Shown here: one piece after another, positions 40,802-50,500 of the stretch
Position numbering within the stretch: position 1 is the stretch's first letter
How the letters are laid out: each line of letters opens with the position of its first letter
Source: a virus
Length of the DNA: 64,000 nucleotides
Strand: one strand, 5' to 3'
IMG/VR virus record: IMGVR_UViG_3300046463_000520
Span: 1-64,000 of that record
Notes under the pieces: model-generated
Seen by the model: the letters and a program-made list of their open reading frames with translations, nothing else
Told to the model about the DNA's origin: nothing
The model's database searches: none
Position numbers and translations under genes: made by a program

Positions 40802-40821
40802 GCTTCGCCCCTGCGCGCTGG

Positions 40822-40914
40822 TTAAAACAGGTTGAACCACTCCGCGACGAAGTACCCGATGCCCGCCGCGATGGAAACAGAAAGCCACGCCAAGCCGATC
40901 ATTTTGTTGCTCAT
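40822..40914 (-). CDS. Single-span membrane peptide (30 aa)
   Basis: ATG at 40914 follows GGAG by six bases. The product MSNKMIGLAWLSVSIAAGIG continues YFVAEWFNLF, essentially one transmembrane helix. Below the size limit of most callers, but the ribosome site, hydrophobicity and spacing between neighbours support it. Confidence 0.6.
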   Translation of the reverse strand: MSNKMIGLAWLSVSIAAGIGYFVAEWFNLF

Positions 40915-40957
40915 TTTTGACTCCGGTAGTTGGCCCGGCTTGCGCCGGGCGGGTTCC

Positions 40958-41164
40958 TTACTGCTTTTTGATGAAATCGAGCACTTCGGCGAACGTCATG
41001 CGCTGACGCGACGCCAGAATTTGATCCGAGCCGGGATTGTGCTTCGTCACGTTGAACGAGTCACCGCGCAGGCGGCGCACGCAGAACACGAACGCGCCGT
41101 GCTTGACCGACGTTTCGTTGCCAGTGATTTCCTTCGCGTTCAGGGTTTCGAGCGTTTTGTACAT
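40958..41164 (-). CDS. First gene of block 3, hypothetical (68 aa)
   Basis: MYKTLETLNAKEITGNETSV is followed by KHGAFVFCVRRLRGDSFNVT and a helical end. A TTGGAGAAAC site precedes the ATG. It lies about 35 bases downstream of an early promoter, a position typical of strongly expressed early genes. A GCCCGGC/GCCGGGC hairpin (40933-40950) follows it. Confidence 0.6.
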   Translation of the reverse strand: MYKTLETLNAKEITGNETSVKHGAFVFCVRRLRGDSFNVTKHNPGSDQILASRQRMTFAEVLDFIKKQ

Positions 41165-41198
41165 CGCGTTTCTCCTTGGAAGTGATTCGTTACCGTGA

Positions 41199-41227
41199 AT
41201 AGTATGCGCTCACGAATGAAAGCGCAA
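41199..41227 (-). promoter_or_regulatory. Sigma-70-like early promoter for minus-strand block 3
   Basis: TTGCGC (41222-41227) and TACTAT (41199-41204) on the minus strand, 17 bases apart, with the conserved spacer. It is back to back with a plus-strand two-box promoter 12 bases away. Confidence 0.78.
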
Positions 41228-41239
41228 GCACGGATTGCA

Positions 41240-41284
41240 TAGGAAAACGCACGCCGCCGCACACAAGGCCGGGCCTGACAATCG
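41240..41284 (+). promoter_or_regulatory. Two-box phage promoter (polyvalent-protein operon)
   Basis: TAGGAAAACGC (41240-41250), 26 bases, GACAATCG (41277-41284). ATG 41290 follows six bases later. A CGAAG/CTTCG inverted repeat flanks the start codon, placing ATG in the loop. Confidence 0.78.
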
Positions 41285-41289
41285 AAGGC

Positions 41290-44007
41290 ATGGACTACTT
41301 CGCCTCCCTCTTTCGCGCCGCGCACGCGGGCGCTTACGGCATGAACGCGCTGCCGGAACCGACGCGCGCGCAGAAAGACGCGGGCGACTACGCGAAGGGC
41401 CGCATTGACTGGCGCGGCCTGACCATCGCCATCGAGAACCCGCGCGGCTCGCTGCGCCGCTGGCACGCCGACGACGGCACGAGCGGCGAGAACCTTCAAT
41501 TGGCGCACTACGGCTATTTCGAAGGCATCGACGGCGCGGACGGCGACGAAATGGATTGCTACGTCGGACCCTACCCGGAAGGCGACCGGGTTTTCGTCGT
41601 GAATCAGTTCGTGCGCGGCGCGTTTGACGAACACAAGGTCATGGTCGGATTCGTGGACGAGCGCACCGCGCGCGCCGCGTATCTCTCGAACTTCAAACCG
41701 GGCTGGCCCGGCCTGCAAAGCATCGTGGCCTGCACTGCCGGGCAATTTATCGAATGGGCGCGCAACGGCGATCACACTGCGCCGCTCACGCCGGAACAAC
41801 TCTCCAACGGGAAAGACATGGAAAAGGTACTTTGGGATAGCGCGGAACTGCCGCAACCGCGCGGCGCGAGCCTCGCGCAAGTGCTGTATGCGATTCGCGC
41901 GCACGACGGCGCGGACGGGCTGTGTTTCGACCCGCTGACCGCCGCCGACATTCTCGAAGACTCCGACGGCGTTTTGGCGATGGACGCGCTTGTCACGGTC
42001 TATCGCAAGCTCGAATTTCAAATGAACGTGCTGCGCAAGCTGCTCGACCGTGTGGGCGGCGCGCTCACCGTGTCGGCGCTTCAGATTACCGACCCGTTCA
42101 AGCGGTCCGGCACGACGAACGTCGCGGCGATTTTCGAATTGAGCGACGGTCAAACCGTGTCGATTTTCTTCCACAATCCCGACGTCACGCCGCAGAAAAT
42201 CATGCCGGGCGACGAACTCGTGTCGTGGAAATGGGTGCTCAACAAGAAAGACATTACGCTCGTCGTCGCACCGGAACGCGGTCGCGATCTGAACGTGCGC
42301 AATGTCGCCGCGCGCGTCATGCAACTGGCATCGAAGAATTCCGCCCGTTTCCAGACGGCGAACGGCAAGCGCGCCGCAACGATGGAAGCGATTGCCTCGC
42401 TGAAGACCGAATTCGAGACGAAGACCGAAACACTCAATGGCCTTCTGACCGAAATCACGGAACTGGAAGCGAAGGTCGCGGCCCTGCCGCCGAAGGTCGA
42501 GCCGGTCATCGAGCCTGTCATCGACCCCGCGCCTGTCGAGCCGGTTGAGCCGGTCGTGGAACCCGTTGTCGAGCCGGTCATCGAGCCGCTTCCGACCGCC
42601 GAAGACCCGGATACCTTCGACCCGACCACGGCGGACAACTACGCCAAAATCGCGGGCGACATGGCGAAGCTGGAGTTTTATCAGGACACGCTCGACGCGA
42701 TGTTCCAAAGCCGCGTCATCGACATTCGCAACGCCCTGCGCGAACTCGGATGGGAAGGCGAGAAGTATCAAGCGCTGTCGAAAAACGGCTACACGGCCTT
42801 CTTCAAGTTCGAGCGTGTCGGCGCGGGCGCGAACGTCATCGGCCTCGCCATCGGTCTGGAAGGCTTGCGCATGACCCCGATTCAAGACGACCTGACGCGC
42901 ACGCCGCTCGAACTCGCTGCCGCCGTCGATGCGCTCGCGCCCGCGCCGGTCGTGGAACCTGTTGTCGAGCCGGTCATCGAGCCGGTTGCGCCGCACAAGT
43001 CAACGCTGATTCTCGCCGCGCTCGTCGCTCAATTCGGCTGGCGCGAAACGGAAAGCCCGCTGTTTCTGCAAAAGGACGTCGGCGGCGGCGAGCAAGGCGA
43101 AACGAACCCGGAAGGCGCGCGGATTGTGAATGCGCGCTTTGATGACACGTCGCGCTACATCGAACTGCAATCGGGCTTTGCAACCGTGTTCGATATGGAC
43201 ACGCGCGACGGCGGCGATGCGCAAGCTGTTGCGGCGACGTTCAATGCGCGCGTCGCGGCATGGGCCGATAGCACGGCCATTGCGCCGACGCCGATCCCGG
43301 AACCGACCCCGGAACCGGTCGCGCCGCAAGTGCCGGACAACGTTCGCAAGCGCGTACAGATTGCGCTCGATACGCTGAAGGACATTCGCGAGTCGCTCGA
43401 CAACGCCGTGACGCTCGAAGCGAAGGTCGGCGAGTCGGGCCGCTATCAGGCGGATACGCTCAACAATCGCCGGGCGGAAATCGACCGCTCGCAGGCGACG
43501 CTGGCGACGTTCCGCGAGACGGCGGCAAAGCTCGGCATCGACGCCGATGCGTTCATTGCATCGCTTGGCGGTGAGCCGGACCTGACGCCTAGCGCGCAAG
43601 CCGCCGACTGGCTTGCGGGCGAAGCTGAACGCACGCGCATCGCCGCCGAAGCGGAAGCCGCACGCCTCGAAGCGGAACGTGTCGCCGCCGAACAAGCCGC
43701 GAACGAAGCCGCCGCGCGCATCGCCGAAGCGGAAGAAGCCGCCCGCCGCGAAGCCGAAGAAAAGACCGCGCGCGAAGCTGCCGAAGCGGAAGCTGCCGCC
43801 GCTGCGTCGCGCGTCGCCGACGAACTCGCCTTCGTTGCGCGCGCCGCTGCCGGGCAGGAAGACTTTATGGTTAAGGACGTGACCGACCGCCTCGCAGAAA
43901 TCGCGAAGACCGCTGAAGCCGGTACGGAACTCGCTGGCCTGCTCGCGCAAGCGAAGACCGCCGCGAAGAACGCATTCATTGCGGCATTCAAGGCGAAGGT
44001 GGGCTAA
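41290..44007 (+). CDS. Polyvalent protein: pyrophosphatase-like plus DarA-like antirestriction domains (905 aa)
   Basis: Residues 70-165 (YGYFEGIDGADGDEMDCYVG, RVFVVNQ, DEHKVMVGFVDERTARAAYL, and an IEWAR end) match the inorganic-pyrophosphatase-like domain of phage polyvalent proteins. Residues 225-365 (YRKLEFQMNVLRKLLDRVGG, NVAAIFELSDGQTVSIFFHN, PGDELVSWKWVLNKKDI) match the DarA N-terminal defence-against-restriction domain. PVEPVxEPV linkers separate further modules, one long Ala/Glu coiled coil follows, and the last 60 residues recur in the 45884 gene. Such proteins are injected with phage DNA to block host restriction. Confidence 0.75.
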   Translation: MDYFASLFRAAHAGAYGMNALPEPTRAQKDAGDYAKGRIDWRGLTIAIENPRGSLRRWHADDGTSGENLQLAHYGYFEGIDGADGDEMDCYVGPYPEGDRVFVVNQFVRGAFDEHKVMVGFVDERTARAAYLSNFKPGWPGLQSIVACTAGQFIEWARNGDHTAPLTPEQLSNGKDMEKVLWDSAELPQPRGASLAQVLYAIRAHDGADGLCFDPLTAADILEDSDGVLAMDALVTVYRKLEFQMNVLRKLLDRVGGALTVSALQITDPFKRSGTTNVAAIFELSDGQTVSIFFHNPDVTPQKIMPGDELVSWKWVLNKKDITLVVAPERGRDLNVRNVAARVMQLASKNSARFQTANGKRAATMEAIASLKTEFETKTETLNGLLTEITELEAKVAALPPKVEPVIEPVIDPAPVEPVEPVVEPVVEPVIEPLPTAEDPDTFDPTTADNYAKIAGDMAKLEFYQDTLDAMFQSRVIDIRNALRELGWEGEKYQALSKNGYTAFFKFERVGAGANVIGLAIGLEGLRMTPIQDDLTRTPLELAAAVDALAPAPVVEPVVEPVIEPVAPHKSTLILAALVAQFGWRETESPLFLQKDVGGGEQGETNPEGARIVNARFDDTSRYIELQSGFATVFDMDTRDGGDAQAVAATFNARVAAWADSTAIAPTPIPEPTPEPVAPQVPDNVRKRVQIALDTLKDIRESLDNAVTLEAKVGESGRYQADTLNNRRAEIDRSQATLATFRETAAKLGIDADAFIASLGGEPDLTPSAQAADWLAGEAERTRIAAEAEAARLEAERVAAEQAANEAAARIAEAEEAARREAEEKTAREAAEAEAAAAASRVADELAFVARAAAGQEDFMVKDVTDRLAEIAKTAEAGTELAGLLAQAKTAAKNAFIAAFKAKVG

Positions 44008-45887
44008 TGCAACTCGCCGACGATGTATTTGCGATCATCGGCGAAGGCGCGGCGCTTCTGGCCGCGCTGGACGAAAACTCCGAATCGTTCTTCGATAGCC
44101 TCACGCGCCTGCGTGAAATCCTCGCGATGCTTGGCGAAAGTGCGCCCGCCGCCGCGCCCGCTGCGCCCGCGCTGACCTTCTCGCTCGCGGACAAGGCCGG
44201 TTCCGCGAAGTCGCTCGCCGCCTACTTCGATGCCGGGTTCGATATGCCCGAAATCGAACAGGTATATGAGGCACAAACGGTCGCGGACTTGGCGCGACTC
44301 GCGGACGACGAAGCCCTGCGCATCAAGGCGCGCAATTGGGATGAAATCTCGCGCTCGAAGTACCGCGCCAACGACGACGGGACGAAGCAAGCCGCCTATG
44401 AACACCTGAAGGCGCGCGGCATTTCCGGCAAGCTCGATATCCCGGTCATGCGCTCGAAGGTGAGCGACGGCGAAAAGATTCTCGCCGAAAGCATCGCGCA
44501 GAACCCGGAATACCTCGCGGTCAAAGCGCAGATTCAGAAGGAATACGACGAGCGCGGCACGCGCCTGCGCGAACTCCTTCACATTGCTGACGGCAGGACT
44601 GGCGCGAGCGAAGCCGAAATGCAAGCCGCCGCCGCCGAATATCACGCGCTTCAGAAGGACGGTCTGGTTGACCGCATGAACAAGCTGAACACGGATACGT
44701 GGAACAAGGTCATCGCCGACCGCGCCGAACGCCACGCCGCCCTGTTCCGCGCCGACGGCGAACAGATTGTCTCGACGCTGCTCGATTCATCGAGCGTGAG
44801 CAACGAAAGCGCGCTCGCGTGGGCGAAATCGCAGGTCGTGGACGATGACGCCAAGGCGAAGCTCAAGCGGCAGAAATACCCGCTCGACAAGTTCTATCAG
44901 GACATGGCGGACTTCTACCGGCTGACGGGCGGCAAGGCTTCGGCAATCCGCTTTATGGCGGGCGGCAAGCGCGCGAACGCGGGCGGCATCGAAACCGTGA
45001 CCGGCGAGAAGTACATCAATCTCGACACGAGTTTCACGAAAGAAACGCTGTGGCATGAACTTGCGCACCATCTGGAAAACGACCCGCTCGCGAAAGCGGC
45101 GGCGAACGGGTTCCTGCTCAAGCGGCGCGAAAGCGACAAGGCGTATTCGCTGCGTTCGCTCACCGGCAGCAAGTTCTACGGTCCGACGGAAATCGCGTGG
45201 AAGGACTCTTTCACGAACCCTTACGTCGGGCGCATCTATCGGGACGGCGCGACCGAAGTCTTCTCGATGGGCCTGCAATACCTGTCGGACCCGGCGAAGG
45301 CCGCATGGTTTGCCGGGAAAGACCCGGAAATGTTCGACCTTGTAACGGGCTATGTCGGCAATCCGCTGTCGCCCGCCATGCGCGCGAAGCTCACCATGCA
45401 CTCAGGCGTCGTTGACGAGAAGGTGGGCGCGCAGCAAGCCGCCGCGAACGAGTACCCGACCGCGCTCGCTTGGTTCGCGAACCGCGCCGAACTCACCGCC
45501 GACGACTGGTTCGATACGCTCGACCGCGAAAGCGAGCTATACGACAAGCTGCGGCGGCTTTTCTCCTATGAAGCAAAGGGGCAGACGCTTACCTATGTCG
45601 GCGCGGCAAATCCGTACCGCGTCTTCACCGGCACGATGGCAAAGACCGGCAGCAAGCGACTCGTCAAAAATGGCTATCTGATTGTCGATATCACGGACGA
45701 CAGGCGCTTCTACAACCTGACGCACGCGCAAACGCACGCGGGACTTGAAACGGCCCGCGCCATCGTCGGACTCGCGCGCCTGACGAGCGAGACGCCATCG
45801 AAGGTCATCGCGCACTTCTTCACCGACTCGCGCAGTCAGACCGCAGAACAGAAAGTCGTTAGCTACTGGAAGGCACTCAACGAATGA
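44007..45887 (+). CDS. Polyvalent-type protein with zincin metallopeptidase domain (626 aa)
   Basis: Near residue 348 is TLWHELAHHLEN, the HExxH zinc-metallopeptidase motif, with a later ATEVFSMGLQYLSD (about 415) offering a third ligand Glu. This fits the zincin domains in phage polyvalent proteins. The N-terminus (DDVFAIIGEGAALLAALDEN, ESFFDSLTRLREILAMLG) is a module repeated in the next protein. It may cleave host or virion proteins at entry; that is inference. The start overlaps the previous stop (TAATG). Confidence 0.7.
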   Translation: MQLADDVFAIIGEGAALLAALDENSESFFDSLTRLREILAMLGESAPAAAPAAPALTFSLADKAGSAKSLAAYFDAGFDMPEIEQVYEAQTVADLARLADDEALRIKARNWDEISRSKYRANDDGTKQAAYEHLKARGISGKLDIPVMRSKVSDGEKILAESIAQNPEYLAVKAQIQKEYDERGTRLRELLHIADGRTGASEAEMQAAAAEYHALQKDGLVDRMNKLNTDTWNKVIADRAERHAALFRADGEQIVSTLLDSSSVSNESALAWAKSQVVDDDAKAKLKRQKYPLDKFYQDMADFYRLTGGKASAIRFMAGGKRANAGGIETVTGEKYINLDTSFTKETLWHELAHHLENDPLAKAAANGFLLKRRESDKAYSLRSLTGSKFYGPTEIAWKDSFTNPYVGRIYRDGATEVFSMGLQYLSDPAKAAWFAGKDPEMFDLVTGYVGNPLSPAMRAKLTMHSGVVDEKVGAQQAAANEYPTALAWFANRAELTADDWFDTLDRESELYDKLRRLFSYEAKGQTLTYVGAANPYRVFTGTMAKTGSKRLVKNGYLIVDITDDRRFYNLTHAQTHAGLETARAIVGLARLTSETPSKVIAHFFTDSRSQTAEQKVVSYWKALNE

Positions 45888-47407
45888 TTGCAACGACCTA
45901 CACCATCGGCACGCCTGCGGGCGTGTTTCAAGCCAATTGGGACGACGACGAAGATATCGCCGTCACCTATACCGGCGACGAAGCCGCCATCCGGTTTTTC
46001 CGGGCGTATCTCGACCTTGCCGCGCCGACCGCGCGCGGCGGCGCGCTCGTTCGTTTCGATGCGCTCGAACCGGAAGACTTGGGATTCATCGCAGTGGAAA
46101 ACGCGCCCGTCTTCGTGGTCGATCCGCTGGAACAATTGGAACCCGACGAAGACCCCGAAGACACTGAGGAACCCATGTCGCTACTGCTCGATTCCGCCGA
46201 CGCCGACACGTTCGCCCTGATTGGCGAAGGTGCTCAACTGCTCGCGGGCCTGAATGAAGACGCCGAATCGTTCTTCGATGACCTGTCGCGCCTGCGCGAA
46301 ATCATCGCGGCGCTTGGCGCGGACGCCGCGCCGGTCGCGCCCGCCGTGGACGTCGGCGGCAAGGTGTTCGCCAACGAGCCGCAGCATTACGCCGACAACG
46401 AAATGGGCACGCGCCGCTATCGCGTCATGGGCGGCAAGCTCACGCCGAACACGCCCGCCGCGCGCCGCTATCTCGAATATCCGGTCGTCGGCTCGAACGC
46501 TGACTATGTGGCGCAGAATGCCCGGCTCGAACGCAAGGGCGACACGTTCCAACTCACTTACGACCTAGACAGGCCGTTCCCGACGACCGTCGAAGTCGAA
46601 GGCGACCCGACGCCCGAATCGCTCGACTATCAAGCTGGTTTCAATGCGGGCATGTCCGCAGCAAAGCCGAAGCTCACGGACGCGCTGATTCGAAAGAACA
46701 CGGACCAATGGGTCGAAGGCTACCGCGCCGCCGTGCGCGACCTGAGCGAATTCCCCGAAATGGCCGCGCGCGACCGCGAAGAAATCCTGTCGTATCTCGC
46801 ATCGCTCGCGCATGTCATCGAGCCGGAACCCGTCATCGAACCCGCGCCGGTCGAGCCTGTCATTGAACCCGCGCCGCCCGCCCCTACCCCGGAACCTACC
46901 CCTGTGAAAGTGGCCTTCGCTGAATACCTGTTGCCGTCGCAACGGACCATCAAGACCCTGCGCGAAATCGACATTTACCGCGTGCTCGTCGCCGCGCCCG
47001 AAGAACACCGCGCCGCCTTCGCGCAGTGGATCATCGAAGCCCGCCCCGACTTGGCGGACGAAGTGCAGCATGTCATGCGCGCGGAATGGCCCGACGACGC
47101 GCCGGGCGACCCCGCCCTGCCGACGGAAGACCGCACCGCGACCGTCACTGACCCGCTGCCGGAAGACGGCGCAGCGGTCCCGCCTGCGCTTGGCGAAGTG
47201 ACCGAATCGACGCCGGAACGCGACGCGGATATGGCTTTCCTGCGCGCGGTGACGGCGGGCGAAATCGACATGTGGGAGAACGACCCCGCCGACCGCATCG
47301 AAGCGATTGTCGGCGCGTATGAGACGGACGAAGCGGTGCTCGCGCTCTCGCGCGAAGCCATCGACGCCTATACGAATTTCATGTCGAAAGCGCTGCAAAA
47401 CGCCTAA
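45884..47407 (+). CDS. Polyvalent-type linker protein with shared modules (507 aa)
   Basis: Residues 105-145 (ADTFALIGEGAQLLAGLNED, ESFFDDLSRLREIIAALG) repeat the N-terminal module of the metallopeptidase gene. Residues 310-345 are EPVIEPAP-type linkers like those of the DarA-like protein. The last 60 residues (DMAFLRAVTAGEIDMWENDP... EAIDAYTNFMSKALQ) resemble the C-terminus of the DarA-like protein. No enzyme motif is found. The shared modules suggest a common packaging or targeting signal for internal virion proteins. Confidence 0.6.
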   Translation: MIATTYTIGTPAGVFQANWDDDEDIAVTYTGDEAAIRFFRAYLDLAAPTARGGALVRFDALEPEDLGFIAVENAPVFVVDPLEQLEPDEDPEDTEEPMSLLLDSADADTFALIGEGAQLLAGLNEDAESFFDDLSRLREIIAALGADAAPVAPAVDVGGKVFANEPQHYADNEMGTRRYRVMGGKLTPNTPAARRYLEYPVVGSNADYVAQNARLERKGDTFQLTYDLDRPFPTTVEVEGDPTPESLDYQAGFNAGMSAAKPKLTDALIRKNTDQWVEGYRAAVRDLSEFPEMAARDREEILSYLASLAHVIEPEPVIEPAPVEPVIEPAPPAPTPEPTPVKVAFAEYLLPSQRTIKTLREIDIYRVLVAAPEEHRAAFAQWIIEARPDLADEVQHVMRAEWPDDAPGDPALPTEDRTATVTDPLPEDGAAVPPALGEVTESTPERDADMAFLRAVTAGEIDMWENDPADRIEAIVGAYETDEAVLALSREAIDAYTNFMSKALQNA

Positions 47408-47436
47408 GCGGACGGGGCAAAAGGCCCCGCCAAGCA

Positions 47437-47508
47437 TAGGAAAACGCCGGGCGGATTGAGCAAAACCGCACTCGACAATCAGAGTGCGGCTAACTCAACC
47501 TCCCGGCG
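47437..47508 (+). promoter_or_regulatory. Two-box phage promoter inside a 64-base nested dyad (darB)
   Basis: TAGGAAAACGC (47437-47447), 26 bases, GACAATCA (47474-47481). Three nested stems pair across box 2: CGCCGGG/CCCGGCG (47445-47451/47502-47508), TTGAG/CTCAA (47456-47460/47494-47498) and CCGCACTC/GAGTGCGG (47466-47473/47482-47489). Box 2 forms the apical loop and the outer stem ends four bases before the ATG at 47513. Confidence 0.8.
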
Positions 47509-47512
47509 ATAA

Positions 47513-50500
47513 ATGACCACTCTTATTCTCGATGACGCCTCCAATGGAATGGCGTCAGACCTTGCGCGGCTGAAGCTCGCACGCGAAGGCAAGACGCTCC
47601 TTCAAGAGCGCGAATCCCTCACCGCGAGCGCGGCGGACACGATCCGCAAGCTGAAAATCGGCAAGCGCATTCGCGAGATTGTCGAAGCCTTGGGCCTGCG
47701 CCCTGCCGCGAAGAAGCCGGACGCCGCGCCTGTCGCGGTGCGCACGGAACCGACCGGCGAGTTTTACCCCGACGAGGGTAAGCGCACGACCGGACAACGC
47801 CAGAAGGCGAACGACGCCGCTATCGCGCTCATGCGCGAGATTCAGGCATCGGGCCGCGCCGTGACCGACGAAGACCGCGCGATCCTCGCGAAGTATTCCG
47901 GCAACGGCGGCGGGCTTGTGGGCGCGGACGGCAAGACCGGAAGCCCGCACGAATACTACACGCCGAAGGAAGTCGCGGGCGCGATGTGGAACCTGCTGGC
48001 CGAACTCGGCTTCAATGGCGGCTCCGTGCTCGATCCGTCGTCGGGCACCGGTATTTTCACTTCGATGCGCCCGAAATCGGCAGTCATGTCGCAAGTGGAA
48101 CTCGATCAGACGTCGGGCACCATCAACGGACTCGTCAACAACGGCCCGACGGTCACGACCGCCGTATCGCCCTTCGAAGCGTTCGCCAACGACACGCCCG
48201 ACGAGATTTATGACGCGGTTATCACCAACGTTCCGTTCGGCGACCGCACCAAGCGCGGCGGCAATGAAAAGCTCGACTCGCGCTTTCAGGATGAATCGCT
48301 CGAAGGCTACTTCGTGCAGCGCGCGCTTCAGAAGGTCAAGCCGAACGGCTTGGCGGCGTTCATCGTGCCGAAGGCGGTCGTGTCCGGCTTGGGTTCCCGC
48401 GACGTCAAGCTGCGCACGAACTGTTCGCTCATGGCCGAATTCGTCGGCGCGTACCGCCTGCCGAATTCCATCTTTACGACCGCCGCCGCCGACGTGACGA
48501 CGGACCTGATTGTGTTCCGCAAGTTCTCGCGCGAGACGCGCCGCAAGGTCGAAGAACTCGAAGCGCAAAGCCCGGCCACGCTGAAGGACGCCAACATTCT
48601 GTGGGAGCCGTTCGTGTCCGGCGCGTTCTTCAAGACCGTGGGCCGCAAGTACATTCTCGGCGAAGAAGGCACGACCAAGGGCAAATACGGCGAAGTCGCC
48701 GCCGTCATCAATACCGATTCGATCAGCAACATCGTCAAGCTGATTAAGCGCTTCCCTGACTCCCATATCAATTGGGAACTGCTCGACATGGTTCCGACCG
48801 CGCCGATCACGTACACGGACGGCGACACGATCAATAAGGACGGCGCGACGCTCGAAATGCGCGACGGCGAATGGGTCGTGCTCGACTCCGCGCAGGCCGC
48901 AAGCAAGACGGTGCTCGACTTGGCAGACAAGCTCTCGCGCCCGCTCGCGGCGGTCAATTCGCGCGTCACGTTCGCGCAGGCAGGCGAATACGTCGATGCG
49001 ATGCAGAACGCCGGGCGCTTTTGGGACGTCGGCGCATGGCTGACGGGCACGGTTAAGACCGTGGCGACGCTCGCAGAGTCGGAGCGTGAAACGTGGTGGC
49101 AAGCGATCACCGCAGGCATGGCCGTGCAGGAATTGCTGTCGGAAGCCGATTCCGTCGAGCCGCAGAACTACGTCACCGCATACCCGGAACTGGCCGCGCA
49201 ACTCGCGAAGGTCGAGCGCTACGCCACGCGCACCGTCGGCAAGGCCGCAAAGCTCGTGAAGGACGGCCTGCTGTCGATTCAGAACGCACGGCGCAAGGGC
49301 GAATTCACCGCGCTCTGGAAGGGCGAAATCCTCGCCAACGTGCAGGACCGGATTCTGTCGCCGACGCAGATTTATGAGAAGGCGCGCTATGAGAACGAAG
49401 ACGAAACCGGCTTCGTGTCTGTCTCGAAGCTGCGCGAAGCCATGTCGGACTTCGACCCGCTCGAAGACGACGACTGGTGTATGGGCGCGGACGGCGAAAC
49501 CGTCATGCACGCGAACGACTATTACACCGGCTCGTATGGCCGCTTCCTGAAGCAAGCGGAAGCCGACCTTGCCGCCGCGACGGACCCGCGCGTGCGCGCG
49601 AAAATCGCCCGGCAAATGGACCGTGCGAAGGAACGTATCAGCGTGGTGGACGTCGCCGACATGACGTTCAATCTGTTCACGCCGCACGTCACGATGGCGC
49701 AAAAGCTCGAATTCCTGAAGACCTATGTGTCGGTTGATATTTTCATCAACGACAAGGGCGAATTCGATATCAAGCAGTCGAATCCGGGTAAGTACGCCAG
49801 TGCCGAAGAAATGGCCGCGTACAAAGCCATGCAGCGCTTCGTGAAGTCGTATCTGAAGAACCAGACGATTACGACGATGACGAAGCAAGCGGACGCCGAA
49901 GCGAACCCCGCTGCGGAAGCCGCTTTGATGCGCCGGATTAAGGACATTACGGACCGCGCGAAGGCACAGTTCGATTCGTGGGCGCGCGCCAACGACGAGA
50001 TTCAGGCGTCGCTGCATCAAAAGCTGAACGACCCGGAAAACCTGAAGTTCATCGAAGTGCCGGACGGCACGCCCTTGGACATTCCGAATCTGAACGTCGA
50101 AGACTTCGAGCCGCACGCCTACCAGTACGCCGCCTGCCGCCGCTACGCCCGTCATTTCGGCGGCGTGCTCGGCTTCGATGTGGGCCTCGGCAAGACGTTG
50201 ACGGCGCTCGCCGCGACGCAGTACGCGCAGTCTATCGGCGTGAAGAAGAAGACCATTTTCGTGGTCCCGAATGCCACGCTCACGAACTGGCAGAAGGAAG
50301 CGGGCAAGGCGTATCTGAACACGGACGACTGTCTGTTCGTCGGCGTCATCACGGACAAAAAGGGCAAAAAGAAGGTCGATAACAACCAAGTCAAAATCGA
50401 CTTGAACACGATCCGCGAAAACCGTCATGCGAAGATTTTCATGACGATTGAAGCATTCAAGCAGATTCCCCTGCGCGAAGAAACGCTCGACGCCTATGTC

